Shown here: positions 15,553 to 24,130 of the stretch, one piece after another | Position numbering within the stretch: position 1 is the stretch's first letter | How the letters are laid out: each line of letters starts with the position of its first letter | Assembly: GCF_900100735.1 (NCBI RefSeq) | Contig: NZ_FNCJ01000007.1 | Coordinates: 96,641-160,640, forward strand | Direction: 5' to 3' | Origin: Paraburkholderia phenazinium | GTDB lineage: Bacteria > Pseudomonadota > Gammaproteobacteria > Burkholderiales > Burkholderiaceae | Length of the DNA stretch: 64,000 nt | Made by a program: the position numbers and the translations under genes | The notes under the pieces: model-generated | What the model was told of the DNA's origin: nothing | The model's input: only the letters and a program-made list of their open reading frames with translations | Databases searched by the model: none

Positions 15553-15848
15553 CTCCGGGAGGCTCGCTCACGTATGTCGTTCGCGTTTTCCATCGCGCGA
15601 ATGGAGTTCGGTCTGTATTCGAATAGAGGCGAGAGCGAGCCGGCCAGCCCAAGCGCCATGGCTACCCGGAGAAGGCTCTCGAGCGTTGCCTTCCCGGTAC
15701 GTTCGAGGTTGCGTACCGCGCGCTCGGACACCCCGGCGCGGGCGGCCAGTTCGCTCTGTTGCAGATTCTGGGCGAGACGTTGCGTGCGGAGCCGTTGACC
15801 CAGTTCACGCGCAATTTCGTCCGCAGTAGCAAGATCAAACAGCAACAT
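15549..15848 (-). CDS. hipB: HipB-type XRE antitoxin and repressor
   Basis: The 99-residue product carries an XRE helix-turn-helix at residues 13-70 (LGQRLRTQRLAQNLQQSELA, then GVSERAVRNLERTGKATLESLLRVA). It lies first in the operon and overlaps hipA, the standard arrangement. HipB proteins bind HipA and repress their own promoter. Repeats overlapping its start codon and extending 53 bases upstream look like its operators. The C-terminal 30 residues are basic and polar. Confidence 0.88.
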   Translation of the reverse strand: MLLFDLATADEIARELGQRLRTQRLAQNLQQSELAARAGVSERAVRNLERTGKATLESLLRVAMALGLAGSLSPLFEYRPNSIRAMENANDIRERASRR

Positions 15849-15901
15849 TTTGCCGGTTATCCTGTGAATTTACCAATAAGCATCAATATTTTACCGGTTA
15901 A
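15847..15901 (-). promoter_or_regulatory. Operator-like repeat array upstream of hipB
   Basis: On the plus strand ATTTTGCCGGTTAT (15847-15860) and ATTTTACCGGTTAA (15888-15901) are near-identical direct repeats. A weaker copy, ATTTACCAATAA, starts at 15868 between them. The starts are 21 and 20 bases apart, about two helical turns, so a repressor could bind one face of the DNA. The first copy covers the hipB start codon. Confidence 0.55.
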
Positions 15902-16240
15902 TGAATTCGCCAGCAAGTCATCTGGCATTAACCAGCAGATTTGTGCCTTTTAAGCGTGTTTTTCGGGGTCAACAGGCAAAAAAACAACGGTTATTTTCTT
16001 CTCTTGAGTTTGTGGGGCTGAGCGCCGGCAGCGCGAACGCATCGGCACACTTCCTCGTCGAAGTCCAGTTTTGCTGCGTTGGCATTTCCCTATGCGGTGA
16101 CCATGTAAGGGACAGCACGGGGTAGAAAAGTGTTCGAAAGCGGGATAGATTGGTCACCAGAATAGGCGTGTTCCAAAAATCGATAGGAGACGCGCGGGAC
16201 GTGGCAGTCGAGGCACGCGCGGGATTGAATGGAGCCTGAC
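15902..16240. other. Intergenic region, no gene seen
   Basis: Between the hipB operator repeats and the next gene I find no supported ORF, tRNA or strong terminator. The left part is AT-rich and may contain the hipBA promoter. Confidence 0.4.
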
Positions 16241-16828
16241 ATGGTGCGCATCGATCTGGCGGTACTCGCGGGCGTTGGGATTCTCGCTCTGGCCTGTCTG
16301 GTGGCGTGCGGCATGTACGTCTACCGGTGCAGCGATAGCTACCGTGCCCGGAAGCGGCGAACCAGGGCGCAAAGGAGGGGCGGGCGCACGATCCCGCGCC
16401 TTGACGTGTCGTGTTCGCAAGCCGAGGCAACAATCGGCACGCAACTCAGCGATCGCTGCAGAACCTCCCTGTATCGGGTGATGTTCGGCCACGCGGATGA
16501 CGAAAGCATTGTGTTCCTGATGGCCGCTAGCCGCGACGCCGCACAAAAGGAAGCGACCGAAGCGCTGGCCGCTATCCATTGCATTACGCCCGATGAAGTA
16601 TGCCTGCATCACCTCGCCTCATTCCGCGAGCTGATTGCCAGCGGCGTCAGCGAGGATGAGGATCTGCGCTTGTTCGAGGTTGCGAGGCACGGTCCGGACG
16701 TCAGCCTCTGGGCCGAACATCCGCTTTTCCTCACCGATGACTCTACCTTGCTGGGCAAGTGGGCCGAGTTGTACGCGGACCTTGCGCGGCAGTTGGCCGC
16801 CAACGCAATCAGCCGGGCGCGAGCCTGA
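16241..16828 (+). CDS. Membrane-anchored hypothetical protein (195 aa)
   Basis: ATG 16241 is chosen because GGAG lies 6 bases upstream; an ATG at 16229 would include that site in the coding region. Residues 7-27 (AVLAGVGILALACLVACGMYV) form one membrane segment, followed by a basic stretch (RARKRRTRAQRRGG) that would keep the rest in the cytoplasm. The C-terminal 130 residues are helical and acidic. I recognise no family. Confidence 0.65.
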   Translation: MVRIDLAVLAGVGILALACLVACGMYVYRCSDSYRARKRRTRAQRRGGRTIPRLDVSCSQAEATIGTQLSDRCRTSLYRVMFGHADDESIVFLMAASRDAAQKEATEALAAIHCITPDEVCLHHLASFRELIASGVSEDEDLRLFEVARHGPDVSLWAEHPLFLTDDSTLLGKWAELYADLARQLAANAISRARA

Positions 16829-16944
16829 CGAACCCGATACCCGGTGTGGAGTTGACATGCCGGGTTGCAGCGCGGGCGCGCGCCGTACTCATCACGGCGG
16901 CGCCACCGCACGCCGTCGACCCCATCGACGGCGCATAGCCAACA

Positions 16945-17568
16945 TCAATGCGTTATGGATACTGTGAACGCGGATTCATAGACGATATGAACATGATCGT
17001 GACGCACCAGTGAATTCATCACGCTCACCAGGTCAGGTTGACTCACCTTGATCGAACGAGCCGCACCGGACGCGTCGACAATCGTCAGGAGATCCAGCTT
17101 CTTGTTGATCGCGGTGACTTCCACTATCCCGTCATAGGTCCGCACGGCGTGGAAACCGTCTTCGTCTGCCCCGGCCGTGGACTGGGTCACCTTGACGGTG
17201 TGGCTCACGCGCGTCAGCCGCGCGCCCTTGTCGCGGGTCAGACCGGTGACGTACGGCTCCAGATAGCTGATTGCGATTTTATCGCCGACGTGGACTCGAT
17301 CTAATACGTCGGTATGGTCCTTCGCGTTGAGGCTCAACTCCTGACCACCGTCGACCGTCACGACAATGATCGAATTCTTCGTATCGATGAAAGTCACGGC
17401 ACCGCTTTCGTGGTCAACCGTCTTGTCGCTTTGTGAAGCGGATGCCGGCTCAGAAGCCGTATTGTCTGCGGCAGCACAAACCGAAACCCATGACGACAGG
17501 CCCAGCACGACAGCGATTGCTACGTATCGCTTTGCGACGGACGAACGACCATTGGACTGATAAAACAT
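16945..17568 (-). CDS. Exported hypothetical protein (207 aa)
   Basis: An N-terminal signal peptide (KRYVAIAVVLGLSSWVSVCAAA) precedes a periplasmic domain. That domain has two similar beta-rich segments (SGAVTFIDTKNSIIVVTVDGG and YDGIVEVTAINKKLDLLTIVD), perhaps an internal duplication of a small barrel. No catalytic motif is seen. It could be a ligand-binding or copper-resistance-style periplasmic protein, but no family is recognised. Confidence 0.65.
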   Translation of the reverse strand: MFYQSNGRSSVAKRYVAIAVVLGLSSWVSVCAAADNTASEPASASQSDKTVDHESGAVTFIDTKNSIIVVTVDGGQELSLNAKDHTDVLDRVHVGDKIAISYLEPYVTGLTRDKGARLTRVSHTVKVTQSTAGADEDGFHAVRTYDGIVEVTAINKKLDLLTIVDASGAARSIKVSQPDLVSVMNSLVRHDHVHIVYESAFTVSITH

Positions 17569-18121
17569 TAGCGCCCCCCTGTATAGGCGCGTTTCCGGCC
17601 GACAAAAGACGCAGCATCGAGCCGTCCCGTGCGCGACCCATGAAACGCAAGTTCGAGATGGTAAGTACGTCCTGGTGGCGCCATTGCAGTTTCAGGCCAG
17701 AACCTGCCAGCCAGGATGCGGTGTTACGGTACCACATCCGTTTCCACACTATGTAATGTGTCAGCAGGAAACATTACGATGGTCTTCATTCAACTTCCAA
17801 TCCGGTATATAGATAACCTGAAAGCCTTTTAAATCACCTGATAATTCGCAATCCGACATATTTGCCGAATTTACTTCACTGTCATGGTGGGGCTGAGCAT
17901 CTTCATGGCCGATCGCCTGTTTGCCTTCTGAGGCTTGCTGTCTGTTGGCGCTGCCGTGCGAGAACCGATATCCCAGCATGAAAAAACCTTCACGCGTTCG
18001 AGGCCGGAACGACAAGCGGTCGTACCTATTCTGATAACGCAACTTCGACACCGGCCTGGTGGTTAGCGCAAGACAGGCCGTCTAGCCGAAGCGCGCTATG
18101 ACAAACTGGAGGAAGACGCTC
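17569..18121. other. Intergenic region, no supported gene
   Basis: A 96-codon minus-strand frame at 17761-18051 has no good ribosome-binding site and an unusual polar composition. I regard it as chance or a decayed fragment. Nothing else is seen except the ribosome-binding site GGAGGAAG of the next gene. Confidence 0.4.
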
Positions 18122-18424
18122 ATGAAGACCCCTTTGAAGTACGCACTGCCCCTTGGGTTGCTGATGGCCAGCGCAGGCGCGCTGGCGTCGGGCCCGCTCA
18201 CCCCGCACCAGTGCAGCTCCTATCCGTTCAGGCCCACCCACGGCGAGGTGACGCACCGCGACCTGATGCGCGAGCTGAACGAGCTGGAGTCGGTCGGCTA
18301 CCGGCCGGCGCTCGACAGCTATTCTCCTGACATCACCGATGCGCGGGCGCGGCTGATGGCGAAGTACGCGACGGACTGCAAACCGGACCAGCACGCGGCG
18401 GGCGTTCCGCCCTCGAATAGCTGA
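18122..18424 (+). CDS. DUF4148 family exported protein
   Basis: ATG 18122 is preferred because GGAGGAAG lies just upstream. The 100-residue product has a signal peptide (LKYALPLGLLMASAGALASG) and the DUF4148 pattern THRDLMRELNELESVGYRPA followed by SPDITDARARLMAKY. This family is abundant in Burkholderiaceae, small and periplasmic, and of unknown function. Two cysteines in the mature part could form a disulphide. Confidence 0.8.
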   Translation: MKTPLKYALPLGLLMASAGALASGPLTPHQCSSYPFRPTHGEVTHRDLMRELNELESVGYRPALDSYSPDITDARARLMAKYATDCKPDQHAAGVPPSNS

Positions 18425-18441
18425 GTTTTTATGGTGTAGGT

Positions 18442-18478
18442 AAGGCACGCATTTACCGCGTGGCGAGTAGCGTGCCTT
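18442..18478. terminator. Inverted repeat between convergent genes
   Basis: AAGGCACGC (18442-18450) and GCGTGCCTT (18470-18478) form a perfect 9-bp stem with a 19-base loop. It lies between the 3' ends of two convergent genes, so it may stop transcription from both sides. T-runs are poor. Confidence 0.4.
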
Positions 18479-18489
18479 TGCCGATTGCG

Positions 18490-19362
18490 TCACGCACCTA
18501 CGTGCACCATCCACTCGGCGATATCGTCGACGACCTTGCCTTCGATACCGTAGTAACCATGCGGCGATAGCGAAGCGCATTGATTCGACGAACCCACAAT
18601 GCCGCCTTGCACGAAGAGGACGCTCGCTTGGGTATTGCGCATCGACTGCGCGATCGCGTTCGCCATGGAAGGCGGCGCGACCTTGCATTGATCGTCCTTG
18701 TTCGCGACCACCAGCGCGGGGATGCGGACGTCCTGCGGATGCGCATCGAAGACCGTCTCATGCGAGCCGCCGAGGATCGACACTGACTCGGTCAGGATCA
18801 CGCCCGCGAGCTGCGGGCCTTTCGCATGCGCAGCCGCGTTCATCGCCGCGATCGACCCTTGGCTTGTGCCCATCACCCAGACGGGTGCGTTGGCTTGTTC
18901 ATGCGCGAACTCGACAATCTCGCGTGTCACTTCGGCGTAGGCAGCGGTACTGCGCTTGCCGCGCATCGATTGATGATCGATCGCATCGACTAGCACGACG
19001 CCATAGCCCCTGGCGGTCCAGAGATCACGCGAGCGGACGACGAAATTGTCGCCATGTTTGATCTGGCCATCCTTCTCGATGCCAATATCGTCCGCGCCGC
19101 CCGGAAACATCACGATCACGCCACGCACCGCCGATGCTGGCGCGTCGTAGAGCACGCGTTGAAACGAGCCGTCCGGCAGCGGCAAGTCGCGCACGAGCAC
19201 GCCTGCCTGGGATGCAGCGCTGACCGTCTCTACGGCCGCTACTCTATGGTGATGGGGTTCAAATGCAGAAGCAGACGCAGGCGCGCAGGCGATTATCGAG
19301 CCCGCACAGCAAGCGAAGGCAAAGAGGGAAGAGCGAAGGCAACCGGTTTGATTTAAGAACAC
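18490..19362 (-). CDS. Secreted alpha/beta hydrolase
   Basis: A GTG at 19362 behind AGGGG gives a 290-residue protein with a signal-like N-terminus (SSLFAFACCAGSIIACAPASASA). The open frame extends to 19572, but the extra part does not look like protein. The fold is alpha/beta hydrolase: nucleophile Ser in GTSQGS, a likely acid in VANKDDQ, and a late His in SPHGYYG. FPGGADDIG would lie in the oxyanion region. The substrate is unknown; an esterase or peptidase-like role in the periplasm is plausible. Confidence 0.75.
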   Translation of the reverse strand: MFLNQTGCLRSSLFAFACCAGSIIACAPASASAFEPHHHRVAAVETVSAASQAGVLVRDLPLPDGSFQRVLYDAPASAVRGVIVMFPGGADDIGIEKDGQIKHGDNFVVRSRDLWTARGYGVVLVDAIDHQSMRGKRSTAAYAEVTREIVEFAHEQANAPVWVMGTSQGSIAAMNAAAHAKGPQLAGVILTESVSILGGSHETVFDAHPQDVRIPALVVANKDDQCKVAPPSMANAIAQSMRNTQASVLFVQGGIVGSSNQCASLSPHGYYGIEGKVVDDIAEWMVHVGA

Positions 19363-19566
19363 GCAAAGCCCCTGGGTCGTTATCTTCAGTTCGTCCGTGT
19401 CATCCGGGTGGACGGCTAGGGGCAGGATAAGAGACCGCGTGCCAAATTGAAAATACATATGAGTGAGGATTGCCATACCTATTGCATATAGCAAGGCCGT
19501 TCCACACACGCTGCGCGCAAAAGTATGACCCGCTAGAATAGCCACAAGCCAAACCGTCTGCCTGCC

Positions 19567-20130
19567 ATGCACTCACACGAATCCCTGCAGAAACTCAACA
19601 TCATTGCCCCCGACCAGCTCGCGGCTCATCTTCCGGCGCATGTCATCGAGCACTTGCCGCCAAACGAAGTGATCGTCTTCGCGGTCAGCGACGACGCTTC
19701 GGACACCACGGCGTTCAGCGCGCGTTACGGCTTCGGTCTGGAAGACTGCGCGAACACCATCGTGATCCGCTACAAGAAAGACGGTGCCGAGCAGTACGCG
19801 GCCATCGTGACACTGGGCTCGCTGCGCCTCGATATCAACGGGGCCGTGAAGGCGCACCTCGGTGCACAGCGGCTTTCGTTCGCCAAGCGGGAGGTTGCGG
19901 TCGAACATAGCGGCATGGAGTTCGGCGGCATCACCGCGTTTGGGGTGCCGGACGACTGGCGCGTTCTGGTCGACGCTGCGGTGATGGAGCGTGTGCAAGT
20001 CGTGATGGGGGCGGGCGTGCGCGAGGCCAAGCTGTTGCTGCCGCCGGCGGTACTGCGCAGTTTGCCGAACTGCGAGGTCGCTTCGCTGACCTTTCCCGAG
20101 GTCCCTGCGCAAGCCGAGCGCGACTCCTGA
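19567..20130 (+). CDS. YbaK/EbsC-family aminoacyl-tRNA deacylase
   Basis: The 187-residue product has the YbaK/prolyl-tRNA editing fold: a conserved Lys in VIRYKKDGAEQYAAIV, AHLGAQRLSFAKREV, and the closing EFGGITAFGVPDD. Proteins of this family remove wrongly attached amino acids from tRNA in the cytoplasm. It is a stand-alone domain of normal length. Its substrate (Cys-tRNA-Pro, Ala-tRNA-Pro or other) cannot be told from sequence. Confidence 0.85.
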   Translation: MHSHESLQKLNIIAPDQLAAHLPAHVIEHLPPNEVIVFAVSDDASDTTAFSARYGFGLEDCANTIVIRYKKDGAEQYAAIVTLGSLRLDINGAVKAHLGAQRLSFAKREVAVEHSGMEFGGITAFGVPDDWRVLVDAAVMERVQVVMGAGVREAKLLLPPAVLRSLPNCEVASLTFPEVPAQAERDS

Positions 20131-20166
20131 ATTCTCAGTCACTTCAAACACTTGGCTCGTTTGCAG

Positions 20167-20211
20167 GCAAGTTATCCACATCCTTGTTAACAGATTGTGT
20201 GGACAACTTGC
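20167..20211. promoter_or_regulatory. Inverted pair of DnaA-box-like sites
   Basis: TTATCCACA (20172-20180) matches the DnaA-box consensus exactly, and TGTGGACAA (20198-20206) is a one-mismatch copy in the opposite direction. They lie inside a 14-base inverted repeat with one mismatch (20167-20180 and 20198-20211). The site lies about 105 bases upstream of the histone-like gene. Confidence 0.5.
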
Positions 20212-20314
20212 TGGCCGACGCTCGCCGGCTCACCGGCGAGCCGCCCGTAAAACTCCGGTGTTTAATTTAAACCGTATATACTGTTTATATTGTTTATGAC
20301 CCGGAGATGACAGA

Positions 20315-20950
20315 ATGAACGAACCCAGCATCAAGAAGCCGACCAAGAAGGCCTTTCACTTCCCGAAGGGCGCGACGGCGCAAGACGCCACGGCGGACAA
20401 GCAAGCCTCCGCGCCGGTTGAAGCGACTGTGAAGGCGAAGACGAAGACTGCCGCTGAACCGAAGGCATCGCGCAAGTCAGCCGGGAAGGTCGCAGCGGCG
20501 CCGAAGGCAGATGCCGCAGCCAAAGAAAAGGCAGCACCGAAGGCGAAAGCCGCACCGAAAGAAAAGGCCGTGCCGAAGCAAAAGGCTGCCCCGAAGCAGA
20601 AGGCCGCTCCGAAAGAGAAGGCTGTCGAAGCGAGCGTAGTAGTCGCCGCCGAGAAGCCGAAGCGCGTCAAGAAGGACCCGGCAAAGAAAGAAGCCGCGAA
20701 GAAAGAGGTCGCGAAGAAGGAAGTCGTGAAGAAAGAAAAAGTCGTGCGCGACAGCTTCACGATGCCCAAGTCGGACTACGCAAAGATTGCTGCCTTGAAG
20801 CAGAAGTGCCTCGACGCCGGCATTTCGGTGAAGAAAAGCGAAGTGCTGCGCGCAGGTTTACTGCTGCTGGAAGGTGCAACGTCGCAGCGTCTGCTGGCTG
20901 CCATCTCGGCGGTCGAAACCGTCAAGACCGGCCGTCCTTCGAAAGCATAA
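20315..20950 (+). CDS. Histone H1-like protein with C-terminal conserved domain
   Basis: Residues 1-145 are almost wholly Lys, Ala, Pro and Glu, with repeated K-A-x-P-K units (for example KAAPKQKAAPKEKA), like bacterial H1-like nucleoid proteins. Residues 148-211 form a conserved globular tail (VRDSFTMPKSDYAKIAALKQ, then KKSEVLRAGLLLL and VKTGRPSKA), known as a companion of such repeats in Burkholderiaceae. DNA compaction or silencing is inferred. Upstream, 20255-20300 is strikingly AT-rich (TTTAAACCGTATATACTG...) and is the likely promoter; GGAG precedes the ATG. Confidence 0.8.
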   Translation: MNEPSIKKPTKKAFHFPKGATAQDATADKQASAPVEATVKAKTKTAAEPKASRKSAGKVAAAPKADAAAKEKAAPKAKAAPKEKAVPKQKAAPKQKAAPKEKAVEASVVVAAEKPKRVKKDPAKKEAAKKEVAKKEVVKKEKVVRDSFTMPKSDYAKIAALKQKCLDAGISVKKSEVLRAGLLLLEGATSQRLLAAISAVETVKTGRPSKA

Positions 20951-20975
20951 CGCAGAGACATACCAGGCGAAACCG

Positions 20976-21005
20976 AACGGCGCACCCGATAAAAGGTGCG
21001 CCGTT
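20976..21005. terminator. Bidirectional terminator-like hairpin
   Basis: AACGGCGCACC (20976-20986) and GGTGCGCCGTT (20995-21005) form a perfect 11-bp stem with an 8-base loop, between the convergent histone-like gene and pstS. Only a short T-run (ATTTCTG) follows. On pstS's strand the run is equally weak. Confidence 0.6.
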
Positions 21006-21016
21006 GGCATTTCTGC

Positions 21017-22108
21017 TTAGCGAATCGACTGAATCTGCGCCTGACTCAGTTCCCACGTATGCGGCGGCAGCGGAATGAAGTGCACTGTATCCAGATACGC
21101 CTCATTGGTCTCGGACGGCACGATCGACCACAGCAGGAAGCGGCGCAATGCGGCGGCCGTCGCCGGGTCGGCTTGTTTCATCGAGACCACAGCATACTCG
21201 TAGTTCACGAGCGGATAAGAGCCCGAAGCCGGCGCATACACCAGGCTCAGACGTTCGTCAGCCGGTGTGCGCGGCCCCAGCGATGCGGCACCCGCCGTGA
21301 TCGTCTCCTTGGTAGGTAGCACGAATTCTCCGGCCCCATTCTTCAGTGCGGCCGTACCCAATTGAGCGGTGGCCAGCTTGTCGCTAAAGCTGACGCCCAC
21401 ATAACCGATCGAGTAGGGCGTCGTCTGCAACGCCTGCACCATCCCCGCATTGCCCGTCGCCGTGGCGCTGCCCGGCACGTTCGGCCACGAGATCGTCGTG
21501 CCATATCCATTGGCGTTTTCCCAGTCCGGCGTCGCGAACGAGAGGAATTGCGTGAACACGAACGTATCGCCGGAACCTTCAGCCCGCCGCAGCGGCACGA
21601 TGGCGTGATGGGGCAGCGTCACACCGGAATTGAGCGCTCCGATCTGCGGGGCATCCCAGCTACGGATCTTGCCGCTGTAGATTCCGGCTAACACCGGACC
21701 GTCCAGTTTCAGATGGATCGTGTTGAGGCCAGGCAGGTTGTAGTTGATCGTCTGCGCGGCGATCGCCAGCGGCACGTTGATGATCTGCGGATGCTGCCGC
21801 ATCTCGGCATCGGACATATACGCGTCCGAGGCGCCGATCAGCACCTTGCCCGCCAGCACCTGCTGGATGCCGGCTTCGGAGCCGGTCCCGGCAACGCTAA
21901 TGTGAATGCCCGGATGCGTCTTCGTGTACGCATCCACCCAGGTCGTAAACAGCGGGTATAGCAGGGTCGAACCGGTCTCGGTGAGCGTGAGGTCTTGTGC
22001 AGTGGCCAGCGCGCTCGTCATCATCGCGAGCGCCGCTACGCACAGCGGCGCGGCGGCCAAACCGCGCCAGCGCAGGCGCAGTGCCGGGTTCTTAACGTCG
22101 TGAGTCAT
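21017..22108 (-). CDS. pstS: Phosphate-binding periplasmic protein PstS
   Basis: The 363-residue protein has a signal peptide (MTHDVKN...LAMMTSALATA) and the PstS pattern: ETGSTLLYPLFTTW, GTGSEAGIQQVLAG, RRAEGSGDTFVFTQFL and YSIGYVGVSF, which line the phosphate pocket. PstS delivers phosphate to the PstCAB transporter in the inner membrane. No pstC, pstA or pstB gene is nearby. Instead an MFS gene with phosphate-symporter features lies just upstream on the same strand (66-base gap). It is probably an extra PstS paralogue. Confidence 0.88.
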   Translation of the reverse strand: MTHDVKNPALRLRWRGLAAAPLCVAALAMMTSALATAQDLTLTETGSTLLYPLFTTWVDAYTKTHPGIHISVAGTGSEAGIQQVLAGKVLIGASDAYMSDAEMRQHPQIINVPLAIAAQTINYNLPGLNTIHLKLDGPVLAGIYSGKIRSWDAPQIGALNSGVTLPHHAIVPLRRAEGSGDTFVFTQFLSFATPDWENANGYGTTISWPNVPGSATATGNAGMVQALQTTPYSIGYVGVSFSDKLATAQLGTAALKNGAGEFVLPTKETITAGAASLGPRTPADERLSLVYAPASGSYPLVNYEYAVVSMKQADPATAAALRRFLLWSIVPSETNEAYLDTVHFIPLPPHTWELSQAQIQSIR

Positions 22109-22174
22109 GCCTCTCTCCGTCGCAATACTGGGAAGCCATCGTTGGTATGGGGAAACAGGGCGGTGCGCAAACGT

Positions 22175-23659
22175 CTAGTGTCCAATCTCGTCCAGGCTCA
22201 CGCCGTTCGTCTCGATGCGGAATACCCACGTCACCACCGCGCCGAGAATCGAGGTGCCCACGAGGATATAGAGCAGCGGACCCGTACCGATGCCGGACAA
22301 CAGGATCGGGAACAGGAACGCCGTTGCCACCGCGCCGATCTTGCCGACCGCGGCCGCGAAGCCTGCACCGGTGCCGCGAATCGCCGTCGGGAACACTTCG
22401 CCGGCCAGCAGATAGGTCTGCGCGTTCGGCCCCAGGTTGGTCATAAAGTTGAACAGCATGAAGCCGGCGAAGATGATGACCGTTTTGGTCGATCCTTCAA
22501 ACCCATCGGAGAACGAAGCGATCAGCAAGCCCGCCGCGCAGCCGATGAAGCCGATCACCTGCAGCCAGATCCGGCCGACCCGGTCCGCCAGGATCACCGC
22601 GAAGACGATGCCGACGATCAGCAGCATTGTGATCAGCGCAGCGCCCTTGGCGGCGAGGATGTCGTTGAGGATCAGGTCGGTGATACTGCGTACGTGGTCG
22701 GGCTTGGCGCCGAATGCGGCGCCGAGGATCGTCGGCGTGAAGATACCGATTCCGTACGTGCCCAGATCCTGCAGGAACCATGGCACCGAGGCGAAGATCG
22801 TCGCGCGCAGATTGCGCCTGGCGAACAGCGCCAGGAAGCTCCCCTTACCGTGGCCGGTCGCGGCATCGTCGAGCTCGCGCGAGAGCGCGATGCTGGTCGG
22901 GTACTGCGGCGTGCGCACGAGCAGGCGTTTCGCGGCCTCTTCGGCGCGATCGACCGCACCGCGGATATGCAGCCAGCTCGGGCTCTCTGTGATGAAGAAG
23001 CGGCCAATCGTCACCGCCAGTGCCGGGATGATCGCCGTGCCGTACATCCAGCGCCATGCATCGAGGTTCGGGATCGTCGAGAGGACCAGAAAGCCCACAG
23101 CCGTGCCGCCCAGTGCGCCGAGCGCCTGGAAGCCGAACGCCGCCAGCACCAGTTTGCCGCGGCTGGTGCTTGGGATGCTCTCTGAGATGATCATGTGCGC
23201 CGTCGGATAGTCGCAGCCGAGCGCCACGCCGAGGCCGAACAGGCAGATCACGAGCGAGACGAAGTTGGTGCACATCACCAGCAGCACGAGGAACGCGACG
23301 AAGATCACCATCTCGACAATGAACATCCGCTTGCGCCCGAAGTAATCGGACATGCCGCCCAGACCCACTGCACCGACCAGAATCCCCATCAGGCTCGCCG
23401 CGCTGATCAGACCGTTCTGCGCCGCGCCGATGCCGAACTCGCGCGAGATCAGCGGCAGGGCCACACCGGTCATGAAGACGACGAAGCCTTCGAAGAACTT
23501 GCCGGCCGCCGCGAGCGCCCAGATGCGCCACTGCATGCCGGTCATCGGTACGGAGGGCAGGTGTGTGCCGTCCGGCCACATCGGACGCTCGTCGATGTAC
23601 TGCTGAACGGATTTCATTTTGGCCTGCCGCAAGCTGTCGGAATCTGCCACATCATGCAT
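22175..23659 (-). CDS. MFS transporter, phosphate:H+ symporter-like
   Basis: This is a 494-residue carrier with 12 predicted membrane helices and the MFS loop motif GGMSDYFGRKR (101-111). GCDYPTAHMIISES (148-161) and the late segment NLGPNAQTYLLAGEVFPTAIRGTG resemble the signatures of the phosphate:H+ symporter (PHS) branch, where the DYPxSxxIxSE motif is diagnostic. General sugar or metabolite MFS carriers are the alternative. Beside pstS, a phosphate role is attractive but unproven. Confidence 0.8.
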   Translation of the reverse strand: MHDVADSDSLRQAKMKSVQQYIDERPMWPDGTHLPSVPMTGMQWRIWALAAAGKFFEGFVVFMTGVALPLISREFGIGAAQNGLISAASLMGILVGAVGLGGMSDYFGRKRMFIVEMVIFVAFLVLLVMCTNFVSLVICLFGLGVALGCDYPTAHMIISESIPSTSRGKLVLAAFGFQALGALGGTAVGFLVLSTIPNLDAWRWMYGTAIIPALAVTIGRFFITESPSWLHIRGAVDRAEEAAKRLLVRTPQYPTSIALSRELDDAATGHGKGSFLALFARRNLRATIFASVPWFLQDLGTYGIGIFTPTILGAAFGAKPDHVRSITDLILNDILAAKGAALITMLLIVGIVFAVILADRVGRIWLQVIGFIGCAAGLLIASFSDGFEGSTKTVIIFAGFMLFNFMTNLGPNAQTYLLAGEVFPTAIRGTGAGFAAAVGKIGAVATAFLFPILLSGIGTGPLLYILVGTSILGAVVTWVFRIETNGVSLDEIGH

Positions 23660-24130
23660 ACCAAGCTCCTTGTGGATGTGTTGCTACTGCGCTGGCGATG
23701 GGGCGCAGGAGGCGTGCCGTCAAGACGCGCACTCTTGCTTCGCGGCGTGTCACGCGCGCCCGCAGCGGGGGCGCTGATCTGTCAAATGGGACCTGGCGGG
23801 TGCGGGGCGGGCGGTTCGAGCAGCGACGCGACACCCTCGCATGGACTTGCGATGCCAGGCGCCCATGTTGCAGCGTATGGGTGTCGTGCAGATGACAGCA
23901 GGGCTATACGGGAGTGCTAAGAGATCGACGAAGCATCGATGTTGCGCCGCAATGGAGGATGCGGCAGGCGCGATGAGAGCGGTGTTGGCCACGACACACC
24001 GCGTGGTTTGGCGGTATGTAATCCAGGTGCAACGTGAATGTAAAGTTTGGGGCGGGTGATCGTGCTCTGCGCGCGATCAGGCGGGAAGGTTAAATCGCAT
24101 TGTTAAACCCGCACGCTTGACGGGTTCATC
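23660..24130. other. Intergenic region, no supported gene
   Basis: This 471-base stretch lies upstream of the MFS gene and downstream of the DHA2 exporter gene, both on the minus strand. Only overlapping frames with arginine-rich shadow composition occur. It should contain the promoter of the MFS/pstS unit. Confidence 0.4.

Noticed and set aside
17761..18051. 96-codon minus-strand frame in an intergenic region
   Set aside because: It has no good ribosome-binding site, no family and an odd composition; at most a decayed fragment.
20167..20211. Replication origin
   Set aside because: Only two DnaA-box-like sites are present, without further boxes, an unwinding element or dnaA/dnaN/parAB neighbours.
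21995..23185. 396-codon plus-strand frame opposite the phosphate-symporter-like gene
   Set aside because: It is antisense to clear coding sequence with 12 membrane helices; its composition (Arg, Asp, His, Gln) is typical of shadows.
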